A stretch of 49,618 bases of DNA, from assembly GCA_011525035.1 (NCBI GenBank), contig WTIZ01000066.1, forward strand, positions 9,398-59,015, read 5' to 3'. Shown here one piece after another: positions 9,208 through 17,054 of this stretch. Under the pieces are notes generated by a model. That model saw only the letters and a list, made by a program, of their open reading frames with translations. It was not told where the DNA came from and did no database searches. A program made the translations under genes and the position numbers. Positions within the stretch are counted from its first letter, which is position 1, and each line of letters starts with the position of its first letter. The DNA comes from Cryomorphaceae bacterium. Lineage in GTDB: Bacteria; Bacteroidota; Bacteroidia; Flavobacteriales; Schleiferiaceae.

Positions 9208-9219
9208 TTGTTAGCTTTG
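9190..9219 (+). promoter_or_regulatory. Promoter for folP-cdaA
   Basis: TTG at 9190-9192 and TAGCTTTG at 9212-9219 (exact TAnnTTTG) are separated by 19 bases. Transcription would begin near 9224-9226, about 20 bases before the folP ATG at 9246. The -33 element lies inside the start of the divergent DUF1599 gene. Confidence 0.6.
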
Positions 9220-9245
9220 CTTCTAGAACGAAGATACGAAGAACA

Positions 9246-10124
9246 ATGCCGGAGTTTTTGCTAAAGGTCGAAGGGACAATTCACACCTTATCCACACCGT
9301 GGGTCATGGGTATATTGAATATCACCCCAGATTCTTTCTTTGAAGGGAGCCGATTCTCCAGCGCTGAAAAGGCCGCCCAGCGCGCGGAAGAGATGATTGC
9401 CGACGGTGCGAAAATCATTGATATTGGTGGATATTCCTCACGTCCTGGTGCAGATGCTGTTTCTCAAGAAGAAGAATGGCAGCGCCTAGAAAGCGTCATT
9501 CCTGCTGTGCGCGCCGTGGTAGATAAACATCCGGATACATTCATTTCTGTCGACACCTTTCGCGCAAGCGTGGCGGAAAAAGCTGTAGGTGCAGGCGCGC
9601 ACATGGTCAACGACATCAGTGGCGGAAATTTGGACGAGCGTATGTACGAGGTCGTTGCCAAACTCCAAGTTCCTTACATCATCATGCACATGCAGGGCGA
9701 TCCAAGCACCATGCAGATCAACCCCACCTACGAGCACGTTACACAAGACATCGTCAAATTCTTCAGCGAAAAATTACCCCAGCTCCACGCCATGGGCATC
9801 CACGACACCATTGTCGATGTAGGCTTTGGCTTCGGAAAAACTTTGGAGCACAACTACCAGCTCTTGCGCGAGCTCCATGCCTTCCAACTGCTGGGCCGTC
9901 CAATTCTTGCCGGCGTGAGTAGAAAAAGTATGATCTACAAAGCTTTGGGTACGACAGCCGATGAAAGCCTCAACGGCACAACCGCTTTACACATGGCCGC
10001 TTTGCTGCAGGGAAGTAACATCTTGCGCGTTCACGATGTGAAAGAAGCGATGGAAACCATTACCTTGTTTAACGAATTGATGCCGGAAGGCGTCCACCAC
10101 CTACTCTACCCATGGGAGCGTTAA
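9246..10124 (+). CDS. folP: Dihydropteroate synthase
   Basis: A 292-residue folate-pathway enzyme that condenses p-aminobenzoate with hydroxymethyldihydropterin pyrophosphate. The pyrophosphate-binding loop GILNITPDSFFEGSRF sits at residues 22-37. The pterin-site segments IIDIGGYSSRPGA and VDTFRASVAEKAVGAGAHMVNDISGG follow in order, then the C-terminal GVSRKSMIYKALG with the conserved Ser-Arg-Lys, and the RVHDVKE end. The TIM-barrel length is normal and nothing is truncated. Its last 13 bases overlap the start of cdaA, an arrangement I have seen often in Bacteroidetes. The ATG at 9246 is preceded by a good promoter. Confidence 0.97.
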   Translation: MPEFLLKVEGTIHTLSTPWVMGILNITPDSFFEGSRFSSAEKAAQRAEEMIADGAKIIDIGGYSSRPGADAVSQEEEWQRLESVIPAVRAVVDKHPDTFISVDTFRASVAEKAVGAGAHMVNDISGGNLDERMYEVVAKLQVPYIIMHMQGDPSTMQINPTYEHVTQDIVKFFSEKLPQLHAMGIHDTIVDVGFGFGKTLEHNYQLLRELHAFQLLGRPILAGVSRKSMIYKALGTTADESLNGTTALHMAALLQGSNILRVHDVKEAMETITLFNELMPEGVHHLLYPWER

Positions 10125-10888
10125 ACTTCGGAGTGCTCGATGCACTAGATATCATCATTGCAGCATTCTTGCTGTACCAGATTTACCGACTGCTGAAAGG
10201 CACCGCTGCTATCCGCATTCTCTTGGGAATGGTCGCCATTTACCTCTTATACCGCCTGGTCCAATTGCTCGAAATGCGTCTGCTCAGTGAATTCCTCGGC
10301 TCTTTCATGGGTGCGGGACTCATCATTTTGATTATTGTCTTCCAGCAGGAAATCCGAAAATTCTTACTAGTGGTTGGTTCGGCGACCTTTACTCGTCGCC
10401 AAGGCTTACGAAACTTATTGAAACTAAGCACCGAAGACGAAGGTGCTAAGGCCGATGTAGATGCTATGGTGAGCGCCTTGGTAGAATTGGCCGCTACAAA
10501 AACTGGAGCGCTTCTCGTGATCAAACGCACTGACCCATTAGGATCCTTTGCTTCCTCCGGTTCTCCGATGAATGCAGATCTCAGTAAAATACTCTTGGAA
10601 AGCATCTTCTTCAAAAACGCACCCTTGCACGATGGAGCAACCATCGTTGAAGGCGGTACCATCATTGCGGCCGGGACCGTACTCCCCCTTTCGGAGCGCA
10701 GCGAGCTACCCGCCCGCTTCGGCCTCAGACACCGCGCAGCAGCCGGTATTTCAGAAAGAACCGATGCGTTAGCGGTAACCGTCAGTGAAGAAACAGGCAA
10801 CATCCACATTTTCCACGACGGAGATTTCGAGAAGGTCCAAAAGGAAGACCTAACGGTACGCTTAGCCAAGCTCCTTCAAAACAAATAG
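10112..10888 (+). CDS. cdaA: Diadenylate cyclase CdaA
   Basis: A 258-residue membrane-anchored cyclase making the second messenger c-di-AMP from two ATP. Three hydrophobic helices (about 10-30, 33-50 and 62-80) precede the DAC domain. The two catalytic motifs are intact: Asp-Gly-Ala at 174-176 (PLHDGATIVEGG) and Arg-His-Arg at 206-208 (GLRHRAAAGISE). Most organisms place cdaA with glmM and ybbR; here, as in other Bacteroidetes, it is coupled to folP through a 13-base overlap. The last 27 bases overlap the end of the convergent comEC-like gene with no terminator between them. Confidence 0.95.
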   Translation: MGALNFGVLDALDIIIAAFLLYQIYRLLKGTAAIRILLGMVAIYLLYRLVQLLEMRLLSEFLGSFMGAGLIILIIVFQQEIRKFLLVVGSATFTRRQGLRNLLKLSTEDEGAKADVDAMVSALVELAATKTGALLVIKRTDPLGSFASSGSPMNADLSKILLESIFFKNAPLHDGATIVEGGTIIAAGTVLPLSERSELPARFGLRHRAAAGISERTDALAVTVSEETGNIHIFHDGDFEKVQKEDLTVRLAKLLQNK

Positions 10889-11917
10889 CAAATAGTCGGC
10901 TGCGCTCATAAGCGAAAGCCAAACCGTTTCATAGAGGTCGAGAACTTCCTGTGGCAGAAGGCTGGCAAAAACAAGCAGTGGGACACATGCCCAAATCATT
11001 ATGGTGATAAGTGGGACGACCAAGAGATTTCCAGCAAGGAAGTATGGACTAGAACCGCCGAACGCCCCTTGGACTATGGGCAATGTAGCCGACCAAGCAG
11101 CCAACGAAATCTGGAGCGGCACAAAAAGCCAACTCCCTTTTTTGCGAATACGCCTGTAACTGTAATGCAAGATGAGCTGTTCTCCTTTTTGCTTTCGCAA
11201 TGCCAGTAGAATGGCAAAAACCGCTGTATAACTGAGCTGAAAGGACAAGCTTCTAGGTGCAGCTGGGTTGATAAAATAATGCCCAACTGCGACGATCATA
11301 GGAAAATGCAGTGAAGGGACGCGCCATTGTTGTAGGATGGCCAACCTTGCCAATGAATACATCCATACAGCCCGCAATACAGAAGGACTCGCACCTACCA
11401 TATGCGCATAAACGAACAGCAACATGCATTGGCATATGTGTGCCGCAACCTTTCCTCTTGGACTACGCACCCAACTAAATAAAGGGCGAAGCAGCATTAC
11501 CCAAAAGCCAATATGGAATCCACTGACAGCGAGCACGTGCGAGATGCCTAAATCACGAAAAACGGTCAATGTAGATGCTGGTAAATCGCTCTTATCTGCA
11601 AGCAATACTGCCTTTAAAAAACCACCGTATTGCGCATTACTTGCCCATTGAATGCGCCTGCCAAAAGCACTGGTGAGCTGCTCTACGGCAGTACTGAACT
11701 CGACAGGCAGAATTACAGGATACCAATGCCTCCAGTGTTCAAAACGCACAAGCAGGCACAGCAGAACGACAGCTATCGTCACTACCTGTAGATCCTTCAA
11801 GAAAGACCGCCAAGAACGCGGGAAAAGCAAGGCACCAAGTAAAACAGTGAGATCCACACCCCAACTCTGGTGCAGAGCACTAAACATACAGGTAAAGAAG
11901 AGCGCGCGTAGAACCAT
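10862..11917 (-). CDS. Short ComEC/Rec2-like protein (competence domain only)
   Basis: A 351-residue polytopic membrane protein corresponding to the central Competence domain of ComEC, the channel carrying single-stranded DNA across the inner membrane during natural transformation. Diagnostic stretches are LLADKSDLPASTLTVFRDLG, ISHVLAVSGFHIGFWVMLL and GASPSVLRAVWMYSLARLA. Full-length ComEC also has an N-terminal OB-fold domain (DUF4131) and often a C-terminal metallo-beta-lactamase domain; both are absent. Only about 90 residues with two or three hydrophobic segments precede the core, and the 49 bases upstream to the next gene leave no room for a longer N-terminus. The missing parts could be encoded elsewhere, or the gene could be a functional minimal form; no frameshift is visible. 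Confidence 0.8.
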   Translation of the reverse strand: MVLRALFFTCMFSALHQSWGVDLTVLLGALLFPRSWRSFLKDLQVVTIAVVLLCLLVRFEHWRHWYPVILPVEFSTAVEQLTSAFGRRIQWASNAQYGGFLKAVLLADKSDLPASTLTVFRDLGISHVLAVSGFHIGFWVMLLRPLFSWVRSPRGKVAAHICQCMLLFVYAHMVGASPSVLRAVWMYSLARLAILQQWRVPSLHFPMIVAVGHYFINPAAPRSLSFQLSYTAVFAILLALRKQKGEQLILHYSYRRIRKKGSWLFVPLQISLAAWSATLPIVQGAFGGSSPYFLAGNLLVVPLITIMIWACVPLLVFASLLPQEVLDLYETVWLSLMSAADYLLFVLKELG

Positions 11918-11966
11918 GCTTATTAAGCTGGCACATGCGCTACTTACACCCTAAGAATGTGGAAAA

Positions 11967-13103
11967 CTAAAAGTTTTGAACCGGCTCGAAGGTGAGCTTT
12001 TGGAAATAGAAATCGAGAATCTCTTTCCACTGGAATCCGCCCACTGCCATGCGCATCGCGCCCTGCTGAGCCATACCCACACCATGACCAAATCCGTAAC
12101 CTTCAAGATGAACCGAATCACCCACTACACTTGCTGTAAAGTAGGTACTGCGTAGTTTAAAATGACGACGTAAAGTCTCTAATTTAAAGGTCTGGTCGCC
12201 CACGGTATAATGCGTTTGACGCCCTTCTGGTAACCCGTTAAAAAATGCACTCCAATCAAAGTCCTCAGCACTATTGAAGTAGGCCTTCCAATCGGACAGA
12301 GAGATATCCTTCGTCCAACGGTACTTGCTCTCCTTCTTGCTAAATGGATCAAAAACGGCTCTGCAATACGGCAATTCCTGAGACCACACATCTTGCGGGA
12401 GCACCGTCTGTCCCCCACTGTTACTGTGGTAAAAGCCAATAATCGGTTTACTGCCGTAGGTCGCTATCGTATCCTTAGTCTGGGCCACCGCCGCTGAAAT
12501 AATAGCAGCATGTTTTCCGTGTGGTACCCCTTTGAACGCCTGAGAACTCTGGTCGTCTTTGATATGGTAGCCTTCCTTTTTATGCTTGCCCATATTCGTG
12601 ATGAGCCAAGTTCGCGCAAGCACAGCCTGCGCCTTATGGTATTCAGGTTCTGCCGACATACCGCCTTCTGCTTCAACCACACCGGCGATGTACGGCTCCA
12701 CAGGTACCTTCACTATGGTCTCTAAATAAATGAGGTTGGGACGAATCGTGACTTTTCCTAGATAGGGTCTTGTTGGGGTCCAATTCTTCCCGCGCCAAGC
12801 CCGCATCTCGATAGTATCGCTGGTGGTAAACACAATGGAATCACACCCCGCTCTGTTCAGCCTCAAATCGCCGCGGAAGGTGTACAGCGGGTGCACATCA
12901 TCCTCTCCATAGTCCATGGTGAATGTGCTATCTGGCGTGTAGGCTGTTAATGTATACGTACCCGATTTTACCTTCAACTGAAGCCGGCCGTATTCTGCAT
13001 CTGCGAACGTTAGAACTCTAGGCCCAGAGGCATATGACGCATACTTCTGACCGGAGGCCATGCTTACAACAAGCGAAAAACAAAGCGCAAAAATTCTCCT
13101 CAT
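11967..13103 (-). CDS. SpoIID/LytB domain protein
   Basis: A 378-residue exported protein with a signal peptide (MRRIFALCFSLVVSMASGQ) and a SpoIID/LytB domain. The domain core is recognised by YIAGVVEAEGGMSAEPEY, HKAQAVLARTWLI, the FYHSNSGGQTV segment and a C-terminal GYGFGHGVGMAQQGA. SpoIID is a lytic transglycosylase acting on glycan strands stripped of stem peptides, so a role in peptidoglycan remodelling is likely; here there is no sporulation. It follows lpxB by a single base and shares the envelope-gene operon surE, small membrane protein, lpxB. Confidence 0.9.
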   Translation of the reverse strand: MRRIFALCFSLVVSMASGQKYASYASGPRVLTFADAEYGRLQLKVKSGTYTLTAYTPDSTFTMDYGEDDVHPLYTFRGDLRLNRAGCDSIVFTTSDTIEMRAWRGKNWTPTRPYLGKVTIRPNLIYLETIVKVPVEPYIAGVVEAEGGMSAEPEYHKAQAVLARTWLITNMGKHKKEGYHIKDDQSSQAFKGVPHGKHAAIISAAVAQTKDTIATYGSKPIIGFYHSNSGGQTVLPQDVWSQELPYCRAVFDPFSKKESKYRWTKDISLSDWKAYFNSAEDFDWSAFFNGLPEGRQTHYTVGDQTFKLETLRRHFKLRSTYFTASVVGDSVHLEGYGFGHGVGMAQQGAMRMAVGGFQWKEILDFYFQKLTFEPVQNF

Positions 13104-13104
13104 T

Positions 13105-14169
13105 CTAGTCCTTTAGTACGGCTAAAATACGCGGTACCGCATCTTGAGCAAGGTTTCGCGCACCCATTCTTTTACGAAGTCGCGCCATATCGTGCAGCTG
13201 CTGCTCCCCACCAGTCAAAACCAAAGACTTTAGTTGCTCGAGATGAACTTGCTCCTGTAAAAATTCTGGTACCATGGGCTCATCCATGATAAGATTCGGT
13301 AAGGAGAAATAGTCCACCTTGACCAATTTCCTGGCGATAGCCAAGGAAATAGAATTGGCTTTATAAACCACAGATTGTGGAATGCCTAAGAGTGCAATTT
13401 CTAACGATGCCGTACCACTACAGGTCAAGGCATATTCCGATCCTACCGCTGCCTCTACGAGCGAACAGTCTTCAACAATAAGGTTGTCTGGAAGTTGCCT
13501 GTAGGGCCAGCTTTCTCGCACTGAGGCCGCCCGTACCACATGAAAACGATGTTCTGGAAGTGCTTGAGCCAACGCAATAAACTCAGGCATTAAGCGCTTA
13601 ATTTCTTGCATGCGAGAACCCGGAAGAAGTAAAACTTTCTTGCTACCCTCCTCGTACATATTCTCATTGGCGTACTTAAGCAGTAATGGATTTCCTACAT
13701 AATGCACATCATGGCCTCTAGCTGCGTACCAATGCTCTTCAAAAGGCAATATGCTTAAGATAGCATCGCTGTATTGGGTCAGCGGTTTTAACCTGCTCTC
13801 CTTCCAAGCCCAAATCTTTGGTGGAATGTAATACACCACCTGAATGCCTTGAGACTTCGCCCATTTGGCAATACGCAGGTTAAATCCTGCGTAATCCACC
13901 AGGATCAGTACTTGCGGCTGAAATGCAGTAATGTCTTGTTTTACGGCTTGTACCTGTCGGTAAATGGTAGCTGCTTTTAAAACCACTTCGACGAATCCCA
14001 TGAGCGGCTTGCCCGGCAGATCAAAAAGCTGTTTCATGCCCGCTTCTGACATGTGCGTACCTCCCCACCCTGCTTGATCTACTTCTGGAACAGCATCTTT
14101 CAAAGCGCGCACTAAAGCTGCCGCTTGAATATCGCCTGAGGGCTCTCCTGCTATCCAGAATACCCTCAT
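13105..14169 (-). CDS. lpxB: Lipid-A-disaccharide synthase
   Basis: A 354-residue GT-B glycosyltransferase of family 19 that joins UDP-diacylglucosamine and lipid X to form the lipid A disaccharide at the inner membrane. The start WIAGEPSGDIQAAALVRAL is the family hallmark. IPPKIWAWKESRLKPL, LPFEEHWY and LLPGSRMQEIKRLMP (UDP-binding) follow, then ALTCSGTASLEIALLGIPQ. The length is a little short of the proteobacterial enzyme (about 380), as is usual in Bacteroidetes. It shares one base with the stop of the 98-residue membrane protein upstream and is separated by one base from spoIID-like downstream. Confidence 0.95.
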   Translation of the reverse strand: MRVFWIAGEPSGDIQAAALVRALKDAVPEVDQAGWGGTHMSEAGMKQLFDLPGKPLMGFVEVVLKAATIYRQVQAVKQDITAFQPQVLILVDYAGFNLRIAKWAKSQGIQVVYYIPPKIWAWKESRLKPLTQYSDAILSILPFEEHWYAARGHDVHYVGNPLLLKYANENMYEEGSKKVLLLPGSRMQEIKRLMPEFIALAQALPEHRFHVVRAASVRESWPYRQLPDNLIVEDCSLVEAAVGSEYALTCSGTASLEIALLGIPQSVVYKANSISLAIARKLVKVDYFSLPNLIMDEPMVPEFLQEQVHLEQLKSLVLTGGEQQLHDMARLRKRMGARNLAQDAVPRILAVLKD

Positions 14170-14465
14170 TACCTCAGAATGAATTGAAACAGAATGATTG
14201 CTGCTACACTCGGTAAACAGCTCAAAAGTATCCCACGAGCTACGCGGTCCTTTTCAAAATTTATGGCCGTAAAAAATAGAATGGCATTGATAATCACTCC
14301 AAAAGTGATGGCGCGCATAACAACCAACCGCCACGCTGGGTTGCCAAGGTCACCTACGTCCGCAAGCATCGGATAATTATCTAAAGCTATCGCAATGCTA
14401 AAAACAGGTGCGCCTAGGCCAACGATAAAGCCGGCGAAATAATCGATAATTCTTCTAGTCTTCAA
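14169..14465 (-). CDS. Small membrane protein, unknown function
   Basis: A 98-residue protein with three predicted hydrophobic helices (about 7-28, 46-66 and 76-96) and a basic first segment MKTRRIIDYFAGF. No named family comes to mind, although I recall a protein of this size between surE and lpxB in other Flavobacteriia, which supports it being real. The start is a TTG at 14465 that overlaps the end of surE by 11 bases; the only other in-frame Met is at residue 33 and would remove the first helix. Its stop shares one base with the lpxB ATG. Confidence 0.7.
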   Translation of the reverse strand: MKTRRIIDYFAGFIVGLGAPVFSIAIALDNYPMLADVGDLGNPAWRLVVMRAITFGVIINAILFFTAINFEKDRVARGILLSCLPSVAAIILFQFILR

Positions 14466-15228
14466 AATTCCATTGGTTTAGGGCAGCTACCGCGTGATGG
14501 GCAGTCAAATCAACGGTAATTGGCACTACCGTTATAAAACCTTCGTCCAAAGCAGCGATATCTGTATCGTCGCCATTGTCGTAGTTGACGAACTTCCCAG
14601 TAAGCCAGAAATAAGGGCGGCCGAATGGATCAACGCGCTCGTCAAATTCCTCTTCCCAATTGCCTATGGCCATTCGGCATACTCGAATGCCTTTGTAAGG
14701 AGCTTTGGCATTCTCTGGAATATTGACATTAAGACATGTACCGGTAGCTAGACCATTGTCGATGACTTGCTGGATAATCTTGCGTATTGCAGGCTTAGAA
14801 GCCTCAAAGCTCGCTTCCCAACTGTGCTCACACAAACTAAAGCCTATGGCCGGAATGCGTTCTAAAGCACCTTCCACGGCCGCACTCATGGTACCGCTAT
14901 AGATGACGTTTACTGAAGCGTTTGAACCGTGGTTAATACCGCTTAAAATCAGATCCGGACGGCGTGGCATTACTTTATTTATGGCAAGCTTTACGCAATC
15001 CGCAGGTGTTCCGCTCACCTTAAATTCTTTTTGTGGCCCTTCGCTTTTCACCTCCGATACCCGTAAACTGACGTCCAACGAAATGGCATGCCCTTTACCG
15101 CTCATCGGTCCATCAGGCGCCACTACCCAGACTTCACCAAAGTCATTGGCAATTTCTGTCAAGACTTTGATGCCCGGAGCGGAAATACTGTCATCGTTCG
15201 TGATGAGAATTAGAGGCTTTTTTGTCAT
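14455..15228 (-). CDS. surE: 5'/3'-nucleotidase SurE
   Basis: A 257-residue metal-dependent nucleoside monophosphatase. The N-terminal ILITNDDSISAPGIK carries the paired Asp residues that bind the metal, and the conserved SGTPADCVKLAI and LSGINHGSNASVNVIYSGT motifs complete the active site. Near the C-terminus ITVVPITVDLT is also typical. Length agrees with the family. The gene heads the envelope operon, and its ATG at 15228 lies about a dozen bases downstream of the predicted start from a TAACTTTG promoter. Coupling of surE with lpxB is a common Bacteroidetes arrangement. Confidence 0.96.
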   Translation of the reverse strand: MTKKPLILITNDDSISAPGIKVLTEIANDFGEVWVVAPDGPMSGKGHAISLDVSLRVSEVKSEGPQKEFKVSGTPADCVKLAINKVMPRRPDLILSGINHGSNASVNVIYSGTMSAAVEGALERIPAIGFSLCEHSWEASFEASKPAIRKIIQQVIDNGLATGTCLNVNIPENAKAPYKGIRVCRMAIGNWEEEFDERVDPFGRPYFWLTGKFVNYDNGDDTDIAALDEGFITVVPITVDLTAHHAVAALNQWNFED

Positions 15229-15246
15229 CTTTATAAGGCTTTATGC

Positions 15247-15254
15247 CAAAGTTA
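15247..15254 (-). promoter_or_regulatory. -7 element for the surE operon
   Basis: TAACTTTG on the minus strand is an exact TAnnTTTG match. Transcription would begin near 15240-15242, some 12-14 bases before the surE ATG. No strong -33 TTG is seen at the expected distance. Confidence 0.5.
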
Positions 15255-15318
15255 CATGGATTCGCGCGGCGGCACATGTTTTGGTCTATGTTTATAACGA
15301 AAACTTTATAACAACCTT

Positions 15319-15996
15319 ATGTTCGGAATCATCATCCTATTTGTCATTATCGGCTTCATCGTTCAGCAACGCTTAAAGTCGAAATTTAAAAAGTACTCAA
15401 AAGAGGCCTTGAGCAATGGTATGTCCGGTGCTGAAATCGCCCAGAAAATGCTCGAAGATCATTTCATTTATGATGTTCGTATCGAAAGCGTAGCAGGCAA
15501 ATTAACCGACCACTACAATCCTGCGAATAAAACAGTTAACCTTAGTCCGGAGGTCTATTCTGGACGCAGTGTTGCTGCCGCCGCTGTAGCGGCGCATGAA
15601 GTTGGCCATGCCGTACAACACGCCAAGGGGTACAAATGGTTGGAGATGCGCTCACAACTGGTACCCATGGTTCAGTTTAGCAGCCGCATCATGAATATCG
15701 TTATTTGGTCCATGATCCTTGGAGTAGGCTTCTTGAATATCTTCAGTGTCAACACAGCCATATGGCTATTGATTGCGGCACAGATGGCAATCACCGCGTT
15801 TACACTTGTGACTTTACCCGTTGAGTACGACGCATCCAACCGTGCTCTGGCCTGGCTCACTGACAAAGGCATGATTACAGCGCAAGAGCACGACAAAGCA
15901 AACGACGCATTGAGCTGGGCTGCCAGAACTTATTTAGTGGCCGCATTAGCTTCCATGGCACAGCTTGCATACTACTTCTCGCTACTTCGTGATTAA
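15319..15996 (+). CDS. Zinc metallopeptidase (YugP family)
   Basis: A 225-residue membrane-bound neutral zinc metallopeptidase. An N-terminal helix (about 2-17) anchors it. The zinc motif HEVGH is at 93-97 (AAHEVGHAVQHAKGY), with the third ligand probably the Glu in LPVEYDASNRAL about 70 residues later. Two central helices (about 120-165) and a C-terminal hydrophobic segment complete the YugP layout. Substrates in Bacteroidetes are unknown to me. The gene stands alone between divergent surE and a strong bidirectional terminator, so it is probably a single-gene transcript. Confidence 0.88.
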   Translation: MFGIIILFVIIGFIVQQRLKSKFKKYSKEALSNGMSGAEIAQKMLEDHFIYDVRIESVAGKLTDHYNPANKTVNLSPEVYSGRSVAAAAVAAHEVGHAVQHAKGYKWLEMRSQLVPMVQFSSRIMNIVIWSMILGVGFLNIFSVNTAIWLLIAAQMAITAFTLVTLPVEYDASNRALAWLTDKGMITAQEHDKANDALSWAARTYLVAALASMAQLAYYFSLLRD

Positions 15997-16020
15997 CAAA
16001 GAGTATAATTCGATATAAAA

Positions 16021-16057
16021 AATCCCCTGCGCCGATGGCACAGGGGATTTATTTTTT
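16021..16057. terminator. Bidirectional intrinsic terminator
   Basis: AATCCCCTG (16021-16029) pairs with CAGGGGATT (16041-16049) around an 11-base loop. A T-rich tract follows on the plus strand, and an A tract precedes it that serves as a T tract on the minus strand. It separates the metallopeptidase gene from the convergent small gene at 16076. Confidence 0.85.
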
Positions 16058-16075
16058 TGTTGTAAGAATGGATGA

Positions 16076-16294
16076 TTATTTCTCCACCTTATAACCTAAT
16101 GATTGTAGGAAAGCAATTTTTTCATCAACTACAGCTTGCTGACGATTTGCAATTTCCTTTTCAATACTCTTCTTCATTCCTGCCAATTCTTGTTCAGAAA
16201 GTTTGCCTAGAAATTGTGAAGCAAATAGGGATTTTAGTGTCTTGTTATTGTTCTGATTTGCACGGATGTGCTCTACCAAAGCCTTTGGTTTCAT
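16076..16294 (-). CDS. Small helical protein of unknown function (72 aa)
   Basis: A 72-residue, mostly helical, charged protein I do not recognise. It has no signal peptide or membrane segment. The middle and C-terminal part, from LSEQELAGMKKSIEKEIANR onwards, is predicted to form a long amphipathic or coiled-coil helix ending in the short tail LGYKVEK; the N-terminal third is Asn- and Lys-rich. It is its own transcription unit, with a consensus promoter (16321-16328) 27 bases upstream and a strong terminator just after the stop, which suggests steady expression and argues that it is real despite its size. A role in nucleic-acid or ribosome binding is possible but unsupported. Confidence 0.65.
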   Translation of the reverse strand: MKPKALVEHIRANQNNNKTLKSLFASQFLGKLSEQELAGMKKSIEKEIANRQQAVVDEKIAFLQSLGYKVEK

Positions 16295-16320
16295 AGTAAA
16301 AAGTTAAATTGTGTGTAGAA

Positions 16321-16347
16321 CAAATCTAACAAAAAAACTATTGCAAA
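16321..16347 (-). promoter_or_regulatory. Promoter for the 72-aa gene
   Basis: TAGATTTG (16328-16321) exactly matches TAnnTTTG. TTTG at 16347-16344, inside the end of bshB1, lies 15 bases upstream, slightly closer than usual for a -33 element. The predicted start near 16316 leaves a leader of about 22 bases. Confidence 0.5.
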
Positions 16348-17054
16348 TCTTCAAGATTTTTTACGCCAACATGACGCACAGAAATTAAGGGCTCTGCATA
16401 CGAAGCACCAATGACTCTACCCCAATCTTGCGCACGTGCAATGACCGATTTAAAGAAGCCTTCGCTCGCAATTACGGTCTCAGGCTCCGTACTATTTGGG
16501 TCAAAAAACTGGCTTTTATGCGCCTTAATTGATGCCATTTTCTTCTCAAAACCTTCGCTAATATCTACGACAACTTGTGGTTCTAAATTGTAGAATTGGA
16601 GGTATTTATACATAGTCTTAGGACGCCATGGTTCCAACGCTGTGTCTCCATCATGAATGACAATCTTATGCAGACCAGAAAGGAAGCAGGCTTCTTCAAC
16701 CAATCTTGAAGCTCTCCCATGATCCGGGTGCCTATCTGTCGGTGCATTCATCAATACGATATCTGGCTGGTATTTACGAAGAATACGTACCACCTCGAGC
16801 TGACTTTCGTGCGAATAGTCAATACGACCGTCGGGCATTTCTAGATTCAAACGCACACTACAACCTAATATAGCGGCTGCGTCTTTCGCTTCTTGATCTC
16901 TGAGTTCAGGGGTACCTCTAGTACCCATTTCACCTCTTGATAAATCAACAATACCCGTGGTTAAACCACGCATGGCATGCGTGGCTAAAATACCTCCAGC
17001 GCCCAACTCAACATCGTCAGGATGTGCACCAAAAGCAAGGACATTTATTTTCAT
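16338..17054 (-). CDS. bshB1: Bacillithiol biosynthesis deacetylase BshB1
   Basis: A 238-residue zinc-dependent LmbE-family deacetylase that removes the acetyl group from GlcNAc-malate, the second step of bacillithiol synthesis. The metal-binding AHPDDVELGAGG is at 10-21 and the second metal motif RHPDHG at 108-113. The GEMGTRGTPE segment and the sequence around GRIDYSHESQ distinguish BshB1 from MshB. bshA and bshC are not in the window. The ATG overlaps the stop of the glutathione-peroxidase gene by four bases (ATGA), placing low-molecular-weight thiol synthesis and a thiol peroxidase in one transcript. Confidence 0.93.
   Translation of the reverse strand: MKINVLAFGAHPDDVELGAGGILATHAMRGLTTGIVDLSRGEMGTRGTPELRDQEAKDAAAILGCSVRLNLEMPDGRIDYSHESQLEVVRILRKYQPDIVLMNAPTDRHPDHGRASRLVEEACFLSGLHKIVIHDGDTALEPWRPKTMYKYLQFYNLEPQVVVDISEGFEKKMASIKAHKSQFFDPNSTEPETVIASEGFFKSVIARAQDWGRVIGASYAEPLISVRHVGVKNLEDLQ

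Noticed and set aside
10240-10869. 209-codon open frame on the minus strand opposite cdaA
   Set aside because: It lies wholly antisense to a gene with intact catalytic motifs, has no recognisable domain and a Ser/Arg-rich composition typical of a shadow frame.
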